A DNA stretch of 30,755 bases from JAHEEL01 sp964195545 (GTDB lineage Bacteria > Actinomycetota > Acidimicrobiia > Spongiisociales > UBA5794), in assembly GCA_964195545.1 (NCBI GenBank), contig CAXMQQ010000033.1, positions 1 to 30,755 on the forward strand, written 5' to 3'. The translations under genes were made by a program, and so were the position numbers. The notes beneath the pieces are model-generated. The model saw only the letters and a program-made list of their open reading frames with translations. It was not told the DNA's origin and did not search any database. Position 1 is the first letter of the stretch; each line of letters starts with the position of its first letter. This document shows positions 15,728 through 24,066 of the stretch, piece after piece.

Positions 15728-15898
15728 GCCGATGGACATCACCCTTGAGCAGCGGGAAGAAAGCCGGCGTCGCCGATCGTAGAACCCGACGGGTGACTCC
15801 ACCGTAACGGAGCAACGAGCGGTCGGTCCCTGGATCGGCAAGCCGGGTGGTACCGCGGGCCACCTCGTCCCGGTGAATCCAAGAACGCCGGAGGACCC
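15728..15898 (+). promoter_or_regulatory. Isoleucine T-box leader controlling ileS
   Basis: The T-box core GGGTGGTACCGCGG is at 15845-15858, about 40 bases before the ileS start. A short Stem I can be drawn: GCCG (15728-15731) with CGGC (15765-15768), enclosing GGACATCACCC in which ATC at 15738-15740 is an isoleucine codon (specifier), and CCC (15742-15744) with GGG (15754-15756). CCGGG (15844-15848) can pair with CCCGG (15869-15873) around the T-box. The stem is far shorter than in Firmicutes, like the ultrashort ileS T-boxes of actinobacteria. There is no terminator with a T run before the gene, so uncharged tRNA-Ile probably frees the GGAGG at 15890-15894 for translation. Helix details are hand-drawn. 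Confidence 0.88.
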
Positions 15899-18800
15899 GT
15901 GACCGATCAGAAGCCAACACCAACCTTCTCCCGGGTAGCCCCGGGCGTCAACCTGCCCGACCTCGATGAGGGCGTCCTGACGCTCTGGGATCGAATCGAC
16001 GCGTTCCATACGTCGATCGAAATGCGACCAGCAGATTCCGAGTACACCTTCTACGACGGCCCTCCGTTCGCGACTGGAAGTCCCCACTACGGCCACATCC
16101 TCCAGGGTGTCGTCAAGGACATCGTTCCCCGTTACTGGACGATGCGCGGGCATCGCGTCGAGCGCCGTTTCGGCTGGGACACCCACGGCCTCCCCGTCGA
16201 GATGGAAGTCCAGAAACGCCTGGGTGTCTCCGGCCCGAAGGAGATCGAGGAGTTCGGTGTTGCCCGGTTCAACGAGGCTGCGCGAGATCTCGTAAATCAG
16301 ACCACCACGGCCTTCTACGACGTAACCCGGCGCATCGGCCGCTGGGTGGATTTCGAAGACAACTACAAGACGATGGATATCGAGTTCATGGAATCGGTCT
16401 GGTGGGGTTTCAAGCAGCTCTGGGACCGAGGCCTGATCTACAAGGCGTTCAAGGTGCTCCCCTACTCCTGGGGCGCCACGACGTCGCTCTCGAACTTCGA
16501 GGTCAACCTCGGCGGATATCGCGACGTGGAAGATCCGTCGGTGACGCTGCGCCTTCGGGTCACCGACGGCAACGACCGCGCGTTCCCAGACGACTACCTC
16601 CTCGTCTGGACGACGACACCGTGGACACTCCCCGGGAACCTCGCGGTCGCCGTCGGTGAAGACATCGAGTACGTCCGCGTCGCCGACGATGGCGACCACT
16701 ACTGGGCGGCCCGAGAACGGGTCGATGCTCTCTGGACTGACACGACGCCGGAGATCGTCGGAACGGCGACTGGTGCAGAACTGCTCGGTGTCTCCTACGA
16801 ACCGCCCTTCCCCCACTTCGAGAGCGAAAGGGAGAACGGGGCCTTTCGTGTCGTAGCGATGGATGAAGTCACCACTGAAGATGGCAGCGGCCTCGTCCAC
16901 ACCGCTCCTGCGTACGGCGAAGCCGACTTCTTCGCTCTTCAGAAGGCCAAGATCTCTGCCATCGTCGATCCGATCGATCTCGAGGCACGATTCACCGATG
17001 AGGTCCCCGAGGTCGAGGGATTGCACGTCAAGGCTGCGGATCCCGTCCTCATCGGACTCCTGAAGGACAGGGGCATCCTCGTACACGAGGGGAGGATCAC
17101 CCACAGTTACCCGTTCTGTTGGCGCACCGATACTCCCTTGATCTACAAAGCGATCCCGAGCTGGTACGTCAACGTCGAGGTGATCAAGGATCGGATGGTC
17201 GAGTTGAACGACCAGATCCACTGGGTCCCCGACTACGTCGGCACCAAGCGGTTCGGAAACTGGCTCGAGGGAGCCAGGGACTACGCGATATCCCGGAATC
17301 GCTTCTGGGGAACGACGATACCGATCTGGGAGTGTGACACGTGCGACGAAACCGTGTGTCTCGGATCACGCGAGGAACTCGAAGCGTTGAGCGGTGTGCG
17401 AACCGACGATCTCCACAAACACATTCTCGATCCGATCACATGGCCGTGTGACGAGTGCGCCGGCACGATGATACGCGTGCCGGAGGTGCTCGATACCTGG
17501 TTCGATTCGGGCTCCATGCCGTACGCCCAGGTCCACTATCCGTTCGAGAACAAGGAGCGGTTCGAACGGGGATTCCCTGCGAACTTCATCGCGGAGGGCC
17601 TCGATCAGACCCGAGGATGGTTCTACACCCTTCTGATCCTCTCGACGGGGATCTTCGACACGGCGCCGTTCCAGAACTGCGTCGTCACCGGCATGGTCCT
17701 CGCTGAGGACGGCAGGAAGATGTCGAAGAGCCTCAAGAACTATCCGGATCCCATGCACGTCCTCGACGAGTTCGGGGCAGACGCGCTTCGTGCCTATCTG
17801 ATCAATTCGCCGGTCGTCAGGGCCGACCCCTTGCGGTTCTCGGAAGAAGGTGTTCGGGAAGTCGTCCGGACGGTGCTCCTTCCGTGGTGGAACGCCTTCT
17901 CGTTCTTCACTACCTACGCAGAGGCGGATGCGATCACGGCTGAGGATCTTGCCGCCGCACCGCCCATCGAGCAGAGGCCGGAGATCGATCGGTGGATCCT
18001 CTCGGTTCTCCAGACCTTGATCGCGAGCGTCAACCACGAGATGGAGTCGTATCGGCTCTTCGCCGTCACACCGCCCGTGATCGGGTTCGTCGAGCATCTC
18101 ACGAACTGGTACATCCGCAGGTCCCGTCGGCGTTTCTGGTCCCGTCGGGGAGGGGCCGATGAAAGCAGCAAACTGGCTGCGTTCGCCACGCTCCACGAAG
18201 TGCTCCTCACGTTCGCGACCGTTGCGGCTCCCGTGCTGCCGTTCATGGCGGAGGAGATGTACCAGCGTCTAGCGCGGCCGTTCGAGACGGGTGCTATCGA
18301 GAGTGTGCACCTCCTCGACTATCCCGATGCCGATGTCGCACTGATCGACACGGATCTCGAACTCGCCATGGCCACCTCGAGAACGGTCGTCAACCTCGGA
18401 CGAACGCTCAGGAAGAGGAATGACTTGAGAGTGCGACAACCGCTCGCTCACGTGACGATCGTTACCAGGGACCCCGCTCTCCGGGAGGCTATCGAGACCC
18501 ATACGCCGCTGATCGCGGAGGAGTTGAATGTTCGCACCGTACAGGTGCATGACGACGAATCCGATCTCGTCGTGCTCTCGGCGAAGGCCAACTTCAAACG
18601 CCTCGGCCCGCGGTTCGGGAAGGAGACGAAGGCCGTCGCAGCGATGATCGCGAACCTAGATCACCGCGCCGTTGCCGGATTGCTCGAGAACGGAGAGATC
18701 ACGATCGTGGATGAAGCGCTGACGACCGAGGACGTCGTGGTCGTTCGCAATCCGCGAGAGGGAACGGTTGTTGCAAGCGAAGGTTCCATCACAGTCGCTC

Positions 18801-19084
18801 TCGACACACACCTGACCGATGATCTTCGCGTCGAGGGCGTGGCCAGGGAACTCGTCAACCGGATCCAGATGCTGCGGCGTTCGGAAGGCTTCGAAGTCGC
18901 AGATCGCGTCCGTCTTCGGTGGTCATCCGACGACGCTTCGATCATCGATGCCTTCGACGTACATGGCGGGTTCATCGCCGGAGAGGTTCTCGCGACCGTA
19001 GTGGAACGAGACGAATCGCTCACAGCAGAACCCGTCACCATGGACGGCAACGAGGTCATGTTGGCGATCGCCGAAGGTCGCTAA
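15899..19084 (+). CDS. ileS: Isoleucyl-tRNA synthetase (IleRS2-like)
   Basis: This 1061-residue class I synthetase charges tRNA-Ile. The HIGH-type motif is HYGH at 63-66 (GSPHYGHILQG) and KMSKS is at 607-611. Cysteine pairs CDTC and CDEC flank the region around residues 479-520 and probably bind zinc. The editing domain lies between about 190 and 400, with the anticodon-binding domain after about 680 (EHLTNWYIRRSRRRFW). HYGHILQG and the long C-terminus resemble the eukaryote-like IleRS2 group, whose members are often insensitive to mupirocin; that is inference. The start is GTG at 15899 with GGAGG four bases upstream, controlled by the T-box leader. The stop overlaps the convergent yggT stop in the shared bases CTAA. 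Confidence 0.97.
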   Translation: MTDQKPTPTFSRVAPGVNLPDLDEGVLTLWDRIDAFHTSIEMRPADSEYTFYDGPPFATGSPHYGHILQGVVKDIVPRYWTMRGHRVERRFGWDTHGLPVEMEVQKRLGVSGPKEIEEFGVARFNEAARDLVNQTTTAFYDVTRRIGRWVDFEDNYKTMDIEFMESVWWGFKQLWDRGLIYKAFKVLPYSWGATTSLSNFEVNLGGYRDVEDPSVTLRLRVTDGNDRAFPDDYLLVWTTTPWTLPGNLAVAVGEDIEYVRVADDGDHYWAARERVDALWTDTTPEIVGTATGAELLGVSYEPPFPHFESERENGAFRVVAMDEVTTEDGSGLVHTAPAYGEADFFALQKAKISAIVDPIDLEARFTDEVPEVEGLHVKAADPVLIGLLKDRGILVHEGRITHSYPFCWRTDTPLIYKAIPSWYVNVEVIKDRMVELNDQIHWVPDYVGTKRFGNWLEGARDYAISRNRFWGTTIPIWECDTCDETVCLGSREELEALSGVRTDDLHKHILDPITWPCDECAGTMIRVPEVLDTWFDSGSMPYAQVHYPFENKERFERGFPANFIAEGLDQTRGWFYTLLILSTGIFDTAPFQNCVVTGMVLAEDGRKMSKSLKNYPDPMHVLDEFGADALRAYLINSPVVRADPLRFSEEGVREVVRTVLLPWWNAFSFFTTYAEADAITAEDLAAAPPIEQRPEIDRWILSVLQTLIASVNHEMESYRLFAVTPPVIGFVEHLTNWYIRRSRRRFWSRRGGADESSKLAAFATLHEVLLTFATVAAPVLPFMAEEMYQRLARPFETGAIESVHLLDYPDADVALIDTDLELAMATSRTVVNLGRTLRKRNDLRVRQPLAHVTIVTRDPALREAIETHTPLIAEELNVRTVQVHDDESDLVVLSAKANFKRLGPRFGKETKAVAAMIANLDHRAVAGLLENGEITIVDEALTTEDVVVVRNPREGTVVASEGSITVALDTHLTDDLRVEGVARELVNRIQMLRRSEGFEVADRVRLRWSSDDASIIDAFDVHGGFIAGEVLATVVERDESLTAEPVTMDGNEVMLAIAEGR

Positions 19085-19347
19085 CAGACGACGACAAGCA
19101 GCACATTCGCGCCGACGATGAGGATGAGTGGAGAGAGGTCGAGAGCGGCCCCACCGATCCTGACGGGCGGGACGACGCTCCGGATCGGCCGCATGAGCGG
19201 CTCGATCACCTTCGTCAGCGCGTCATAGAGGCGCCGGACAGGGTGGTCGAATCCGAGGCGTCCGAATGAGACAACGTAGCTCAGCACGATCCACGCGATG
19301 ATGACCCAGATTACGAGTCGGAGAATGCCGCAAACGAGCGTAAGCAT
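19081..19347 (-). CDS. YggT-family membrane protein
   Basis: The 88-residue protein has two hydrophobic segments (LVCGILRLVIWVIIAWIVLS and DLSPLILIVGANVLLVVV) with the YggT-type middle HPVRRLYDALTKVIEPLMRP. It is an inner-membrane protein found after sepF in many Gram-positive and actinobacterial dcw clusters; its role is not well defined, though a link to division or membrane shape is usually suggested. It starts 3 bases after the sepF stop and ends the minus-strand dcw run, stopping within the ileS stop codon. Confidence 0.9.
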   Translation of the reverse strand: MLTLVCGILRLVIWVIIAWIVLSYVVSFGRLGFDHPVRRLYDALTKVIEPLMRPIRSVVPPVRIGGAALDLSPLILIVGANVLLVVVC

Positions 19348-19350
19348 GGA

Positions 19351-19917
19351 TCAGGTCGATCGGTAGAGCCCGAGCGTGGCCAGTCGATCCAGCTCGTCGC
19401 TAGTCACAGAGACGCCTGCCGGGCTGACGAGGATGACGCCCTGCGAGATCTTCGCCATTTTGCCGTCGAGCGCGTACGTGAGTCCCGATGTGAAATCAAC
19501 GAGTCTGCGGACCATCTCCGGTTCCGTGGTTCGGAGGTCGAGGACGAGGGCACGACCGGAACGGATGCCGTCCGCCAGCACCTGGGCATCAGAGAAGTTG
19601 CGTGCCACGATGACCTCGGTCGCCCCGGGTTCTGCAACCGGCCTTGTGGGGATCCCGACGGGACGCTCGCCCGTGGCACTCCGCTGGACGTACACGCCCG
19701 CCTCCGTGTGATCCCAGGTTGTCTCTCTGCGATCCGATGTTGGCGGATCGATTCGGCGTCCCGCGACGCTCCCCGGCGGACGGACGTTGACGACACGCGG
19801 AGGCTCAGCTACACCGTTGTCTACTGCGCCACCGGTTGCAGCCTGTCCACCGTCGGGCGCGTCGTCGTCATCGACGAGTCCGAGATAGAAGAGCGACTTC
19901 TGCCAGAACGTTGCCAT
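19351..19917 (-). CDS. sepF: Cell division protein SepF
   Basis: The 188-residue protein has the SepF layout. MATFWQKSLFYLGLVDDDD at the N-terminus is the amphipathic membrane-targeting helix. A flexible linker (about 20-95) follows, then the compact SepF domain with VIVARNFSDAQVLADGIRSG and RRLVDFTSGLTYALDGKM and a late GVILVSPAGVSV. SepF anchors FtsZ to the membrane and takes the place of FtsA, which is absent here. The ATG at 19917 is preferred over the TTG at 19923, because GAGG lies seven bases before the ATG and only one base before the TTG. It begins 2 bases beyond the yggS stop. Confidence 0.94.
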   Translation of the reverse strand: MATFWQKSLFYLGLVDDDDAPDGGQAATGGAVDNGVAEPPRVVNVRPPGSVAGRRIDPPTSDRRETTWDHTEAGVYVQRSATGERPVGIPTRPVAEPGATEVIVARNFSDAQVLADGIRSGRALVLDLRTTEPEMVRRLVDFTSGLTYALDGKMAKISQGVILVSPAGVSVTSDELDRLATLGLYRST

Positions 19918-19919
19918 GG

Positions 19920-20612
19920 TCAATCCTCAAGAGAGTGGTCGATGCTTTCGTTGTCCGCGGGTCCAAAGATAGCCCGTCCTACACGAACGATGCTTGCACC
20001 CTCCTCGATGGCCACCTCGAAGTCGTCCGTCATCCCCATCGAGAGTTCGCAAGCACCAGGGTGATCAACGACGAGGCTATCCCGGAGTTCACGCAGAGCA
20101 GCGAACCAGCGGCGGGCATCCTCCGCGATCTGGACTCTCGGCGGGATGATCATCAGACCTCGAACAGGGACACCGCCGGAGGCCAGATGATCGGCAACGG
20201 GGTACACATCGGGGGGCGCGAATCCGTGCTTCTGCGGCTCGTTTGCGATGTTCACCTCGATTAGCACGGGTGCCGGTCGATCGATGCGCGCCCAGGCGTT
20301 CGCGAGGCTCATGCGATCCAGAGAATGGAGCAAGGCAATAGCCGGGGCGATGGTCTTGATCGCCCGCCGCTGGACGTTCCCAACGAAGTGCCAGACGATG
20401 TCAGCAGGTAGATCTCCTTCCAGGCGATCGCGGAGCCCCTGAGGACGGTTCTCTCCGAAGAATCGTTGCCCGGCTTCGTAGAGATCCCTCACATCCTCGT
20501 TTGATCGCCCCTTCGACACCGCCAGAAGTGTCACGCTGTCCGCATCACGACCAGCGCCCGTCGCCGCTGCGGCAATCCGTTCTCGAACGTCGATCAACTC
20601 TCTGGTAGCCAT
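19920..20612 (-). CDS. YggS-family pyridoxal-phosphate-binding protein
   Basis: The 230-residue protein is a single-domain PLP-binding protein of the YggS/PLPBP family, involved in keeping vitamin B6 and amino acid balance. Lys34 in LLAVSKG is the expected PLP lysine. FFGENRPQGL, WHFVGNVQRRA, PVLIEVNIANEPQKHGF and ELSMGMTDDFEVAI are the family's ordered motifs, and the phosphate-binding end is IVRVGRAIFG. The ATG at 20612 gives the family N-terminus and overlaps the pgeF end by 19 bases; the frame is open to 20738 but the extra residues are not family-like. It lies between pgeF and sepF, as in other actinobacteria. Confidence 0.92.
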   Translation of the reverse strand: MATRELIDVRERIAAAATGAGRDADSVTLLAVSKGRSNEDVRDLYEAGQRFFGENRPQGLRDRLEGDLPADIVWHFVGNVQRRAIKTIAPAIALLHSLDRMSLANAWARIDRPAPVLIEVNIANEPQKHGFAPPDVYPVADHLASGGVPVRGLMIIPPRVQIAEDARRWFAALRELRDSLVVDHPGACELSMGMTDDFEVAIEEGASIVRVGRAIFGPADNESIDHSLED

Positions 20613-21223
20613 GCCACCGCAACCTGCCGTTTCGTAGTCATGTCCCGTCGATACGATCGCATCCCTGCGTCCGTGTAGGTGCAGAGATCCGAGCGCCAGA
20701 CGTCGAGGTCCATCAGTTGCGTTGCCGCCGCCGTCCACAGATCAACGCTCGGGGTCCCGAACGTCGTTCGCGATGTGAGGTCACCGATCGCATCTCTGAC
20801 CTCGTCGCCCACTTCGTAGCAGCACGGACCGATCGACGGACCGATCGCTGCCCGTCGAGGGATGTCCCCCAGCGTCTTCATGGCTTCGACCCCTGCAGCC
20901 ACGATTCCGGATGCGACGCCTCGCCACCCCGCATGCAGGATCGCGACCGATCGGTCGCCCTCAACGATGATCGGCATACAGTCCGCGGTCGCAATCGTGA
21001 GTGGCAGGCCCGAGCGATCTGTGATCAGTCCGTCGGCTTCACCGGCTGAACCCGGTTCGTCCACCTTGAGAACGACTCTGCCATGCACTTGTGTCACGGA
21101 TGCCCAGTCTTCCGAGATGCCCAACTCACGGGAAATTGTCGATCGCTCGTCAAGATCGTCTCTACCGTTTCCGGACGCTGCGTCACCGAAGGCCGCTCCG
21201 CGGAATCCCGCGGGTCGGATCAT
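20594..21223 (-). CDS. pgeF: Peptidoglycan editing factor PgeF (YfiH/LACC1 family)
   Basis: The 209-residue protein shows the family's metal/nucleoside site pieces in order: VTQVHG, TIATADCMPIIV, ILHAGWRG and IGPSIGPCCYEVG. Known PgeF proteins cleave nucleoside or peptidoglycan-precursor substrates and help prevent L-Ser from being built into the muropeptide; older annotation calls them laccase-domain proteins. At 209 residues it is somewhat shorter than the common 240-250, lacking part of the N-terminal strand region. Its ATG overlaps the ftsZ stop as ATGA (21223-21220), so it is probably translated with FtsZ. It is a cytosolic protein without a signal peptide. Confidence 0.9.
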   Translation of the reverse strand: MIRPAGFRGAAFGDAASGNGRDDLDERSTISRELGISEDWASVTQVHGRVVLKVDEPGSAGEADGLITDRSGLPLTIATADCMPIIVEGDRSVAILHAGWRGVASGIVAAGVEAMKTLGDIPRRAAIGPSIGPCCYEVGDEVRDAIGDLTSRTTFGTPSVDLWTAAATQLMDLDVWRSDLCTYTDAGMRSYRRDMTTKRQVAVAWLPES

Positions 21224-22305
21224 CCCTGGACGAATCCAGGGATCTCCATCTCGTCTGTTCCGTCGTCGTGACGGAGCACGGGATCCGAACTCGTTCGCAC
21301 GATCGGGGTACTGACGGTCGGAGCGGATGTGAATGCGTTCCTGGATTGCTCTTTCTCGAAGCCCGCTGCGACAACGGTCACCCGCATGTCGTCCCCGAGA
21401 GAGTCGTCGACCACGGCACCGAAGATGATGTTCGCTTCCTCGTCCGAGTGATCGGCAACGATCGATGCGGCCGTGGAGACCTCGTGGAGCGTCATATCGC
21501 GGGGCCCGGCGATCGACAGCAGAACGCCGCGCGCTCCATCCATCGACGTCTCGAGCAACGGACTGGCGATCGCCTTCTCTGCTGCCTGCTGTGCCCGACT
21601 GTCACCGGTCGACTGTCCGATTCCCATCACTGCGGATCCTGCCTCGGACATCACCGTCTTCACATCGGCAAAGTCGACGTTGATGAGGCCAGGGGTCGTG
21701 ATGAGGTCGGTGATCCCCTTCACGCCGTTGGTGAGGATCTCATCGGCCATCTTGAACGCATCGACCACGGGGGTCTGCTCGTCGACGATCTCCAAGAGGC
21801 GTTCGTTCGGGATGATGATGAGCGTATCGACGGCCTGCTTCAGCGTCTGTATGCCTTGTTCAGCAGCAACGGAACGGCGTCGACCTTCGAATCCAAACGG
21901 ACGTGTGACGACGCCAACCGTGAGCGCACTGAGGGACTTCGCGACCTCTGCCACGACGGGAGCGGCGCCGGTACCGGTTCCTCCGCCTTCACCCGCGGTG
22001 ATGAACACCATGTCGGCACCTGTCAGGGCGTCTTCGATCTCGGCGCGGTGCTCGTCAGCGGCTTCGCGACCCACCTCCGGATTGGCTCCCGCCCCGAGAC
22101 CGCGAGTGGAATCTCGGCCGATGTCGAGCTTGAGATCTGCATCAGACATGATGAGTGCCTGGGCATCCGTGTTGACGGCAATGAACTCAACGCCACCGAC
22201 GCCGGCTTCGATCATGCGGTTCACGGCATTGACGCCGCCACCACCGACTCCGACCACTTTGATGACCGCCAGATAGGTGTGTGGTGAAAGTTTCGAATCA
22301 GTCAT
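21220..22305 (-). CDS. ftsZ: Cell division protein FtsZ
   Basis: The 361-residue tubulin-like GTPase forms the division ring. The nucleotide motif is VGVGGGGVNAVNRM near residues 18-31 and the tubulin signature AGEGGGTGTG ends at residue 113; the Glu before GGG is the actinobacterial form. The T7 loop LINVDFADVKTVM gives the catalytic aspartate for the neighbouring subunit. The C-terminal peptide that binds SepF is DEMEIPGFVQG, more divergent than the usual D-I/V-P-x-F with basic end, as it lacks the terminal arginines. GGGAGG eight bases before the ATG is a strong Shine-Dalgarno sequence. Its 31-base spacing from ftsQ is the largest gap in this run. Confidence 0.98.
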   Translation of the reverse strand: MTDSKLSPHTYLAVIKVVGVGGGGVNAVNRMIEAGVGGVEFIAVNTDAQALIMSDADLKLDIGRDSTRGLGAGANPEVGREAADEHRAEIEDALTGADMVFITAGEGGGTGTGAAPVVAEVAKSLSALTVGVVTRPFGFEGRRRSVAAEQGIQTLKQAVDTLIIIPNERLLEIVDEQTPVVDAFKMADEILTNGVKGITDLITTPGLINVDFADVKTVMSEAGSAVMGIGQSTGDSRAQQAAEKAIASPLLETSMDGARGVLLSIAGPRDMTLHEVSTAASIVADHSDEEANIIFGAVVDDSLGDDMRVTVVAAGFEKEQSRNAFTSAPTVSTPIVRTSSDPVLRHDDGTDEMEIPGFVQG

Positions 22306-22336
22306 GTGCTGGGCCTCCCGCGCAGGTGGAACAAGG

Positions 22337-23137
22337 CTAGTCCAATGGTTGAGACTCTTCTAGTGTCTCCGTCTCACCTTCCAGCTGAGACTGAGGTGGG
22401 GCGACCGCTGGTCGCAATGCAGCAGTGACATCGATCCGACTCCCGCGTTCGATTCCCGCACCGATGAGTGCCTCGACCGCCGCTGCTTTCGCCGCCATAT
22501 TGTTCGGGCGACCCAGCAGAATGACGATGCCGTCGACTTCTGCCCCGACCACCCCCCCGATGATGGAGATCTCCGTTGAACGCCTCAGCGCCGGAGGGAG
22601 TGCTTCGACGAACTCGATTGCGCCCAGGGTCGCAACATCGGCGATCTGGTCACCGACGTGCGTCGGCTTCGAGAGATCGGTGGTGATCAACGGCGGAATC
22701 GCCCCGTTCACTGACTGTTCGACGAGAACTCCATCGGATGCTGCGTTGAAGCCGTCACCATCGATGGTGACCACAACAACCGGTTCGCGCTCGACAACGT
22801 GGATCTCCATGCTGCCGGGCCACGAAACGATCACGTCGGCTTGTGCGATCCAGGGATCATCGAGCAGTACCGCTTCCAGCGCACCAGCATCCACGGACAT
22901 GGTCGGCGTCCCGGGGCCAGCCTCGAGGCTATTGGCGATCGCTGCCGGATTGGTACGCTCCGCACCAGTGACCGTCACCGATCGAATCGAGAGCAGAGGC
23001 GAGTTGACGAGCCACACCATCGAACCAACGGCGACCACGATCAACACGAGCCAGATCAACCACCTGAGACGCCCACGAGCACGGTCTTCAGTCACCTGTT
23101 GGCGCCGCTCGGCGATGCGGTGGTCAATCATGTTCAT
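22337..23137 (-). CDS. ftsQ: Cell division protein FtsQ
   Basis: This 266-residue bitopic membrane protein has a short basic cytoplasmic N-terminus, one helix (WLIWLVLIVVAVGSMVWLV, about residues 27-45), then a POTRA domain beginning LLSIRSVTVTGAE. The segment DDPWIAQADVIVSWPGSMEI followed by VVEREPVVVV is the FtsQ-type beta region. The C-terminal tail is acidic (EGETETLEESQPLD). FtsQ links early and late division proteins outside the membrane. Its ATG overlaps the murB stop (ATGA at 23137-23134). No ddl gene lies between murB and ftsQ and no ftsA follows. Confidence 0.92.
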   Translation of the reverse strand: MNMIDHRIAERRQQVTEDRARGRLRWLIWLVLIVVAVGSMVWLVNSPLLSIRSVTVTGAERTNPAAIANSLEAGPGTPTMSVDAGALEAVLLDDPWIAQADVIVSWPGSMEIHVVEREPVVVVTIDGDGFNAASDGVLVEQSVNGAIPPLITTDLSKPTHVGDQIADVATLGAIEFVEALPPALRRSTEISIIGGVVGAEVDGIVILLGRPNNMAAKAAAVEALIGAGIERGSRIDVTAALRPAVAPPQSQLEGETETLEESQPLD

Positions 23138-24066
23138 CCGGTCGTCTCCGGTTCCATCAGGTCATCGCCGGCGGACTCGAACTTCCCGGCGAACTGAATC
23201 TCAGGTGTGAGCCAGACCCCGCTGGATTCGCCGACGCGTCGTCTGACGGCCCAGACGAGATCCCACACGTTCTGTGCGGTGGCATGTTCGTCGGCGATCA
23301 GGAAATTGGCGTGCATTTCCGACACAGCGACGCCGCCGCGCCGATATCCCTTGAGTCCTGCCTCATCGATCAGACGCCCTGCTGCATCGTCCGGCGGGTT
23401 CTTGAACACCGACCCCGCGTTGAAGGTTCCGCCCGGCTGGTGCTCTCTTCTCCATCGGGTGATCTCGCGGATTCGCGTTTCGGCAGCACTGCGCTCGCAC
23501 GGCTCGGTCGCAAAGCGTGCAGAGACGACGATGTCATCTCTGCCAAGATTTGAGCGGCGATAGGCAAAGTCGAAGGCTTCGGCGGGTCTTTCGTATCGGT
23601 CACCGGTTCTCCGATTCACGATCCGCGCGGTGATGAGCCGGGCTTCGGTGTCGCTGCCGTGACCGCCGGCGTTCATCTTCACCGCTCCGCCGACCGTGCC
23701 GGGTATCCCTGCATAGAACTCAAGACCGCAGCGGCCGGCATCAGCGGCTGCCCGTGCGACCCGGGGCAGCGGCGCTGCTCCACCGGCACGGACGGTACCG
23801 CCCGGTTCCACGGTGATCCTGAGGAACTCGCCCGAGAGTCGAATCACCAACCCCCGATAGCCACGGTCGGAAACGAGGAGGTTGCTCCCGCGACCAAGAA
23901 CCAGGACTTCCTCATCGATCGTGGCGGCAGCCAGAACCTCGCCGAGGTGTCCTTCATCTTCGACCTCTACGAACCAGTCCGCTGCGCCGCCAAGCTTGTA
24001 GGTGGTCATGGGCGCAAGGACTACGCCGGCACGTACACCCATCGTCGACGCGAGTCGGCTGCTCAC
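23134..24066 (-). CDS. murB: UDP-N-acetylenolpyruvoylglucosamine reductase
   Basis: The 310-residue FAD enzyme reduces UDP-GlcNAc-enolpyruvate to UDP-MurNAc with NADPH, the second committed step of peptidoglycan synthesis. TTYKLGGAADWFVEV and LGRGSNLLVSDRGYRG form the FAD-binding part. GLEFYAGIPGTVGGAVKMNAG is shared by the family, and NAGSVFKNP holds the catalytic serine. The late NFLIADEHATAQNV segment fits the type IIa-like form. The start is GTG at 24066, overlapping the murC stop as GTGA. Confidence 0.96.
   Translation of the reverse strand: MSSRLASTMGVRAGVVLAPMTTYKLGGAADWFVEVEDEGHLGEVLAAATIDEEVLVLGRGSNLLVSDRGYRGLVIRLSGEFLRITVEPGGTVRAGGAAPLPRVARAAADAGRCGLEFYAGIPGTVGGAVKMNAGGHGSDTEARLITARIVNRRTGDRYERPAEAFDFAYRRSNLGRDDIVVSARFATEPCERSAAETRIREITRWRREHQPGGTFNAGSVFKNPPDDAAGRLIDEAGLKGYRRGGVAVSEMHANFLIADEHATAQNVWDLVWAVRRRVGESSGVWLTPEIQFAGKFESAGDDLMEPETTG

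Noticed and set aside
15488..17221. 577-residue open frame on the minus strand across ileS
   Set aside because: It is antisense to the conserved ileS catalytic region and the T-box; its residues (D, R, V, G rich) are what high-GC antisense frames give, with no motif.
21091..22287. 398-residue open frame on the plus strand across ftsZ and pgeF
   Set aside because: Antisense to clear ftsZ and pgeF motifs; histidine/arginine/aspartate-rich random composition and no ribosome binding site.
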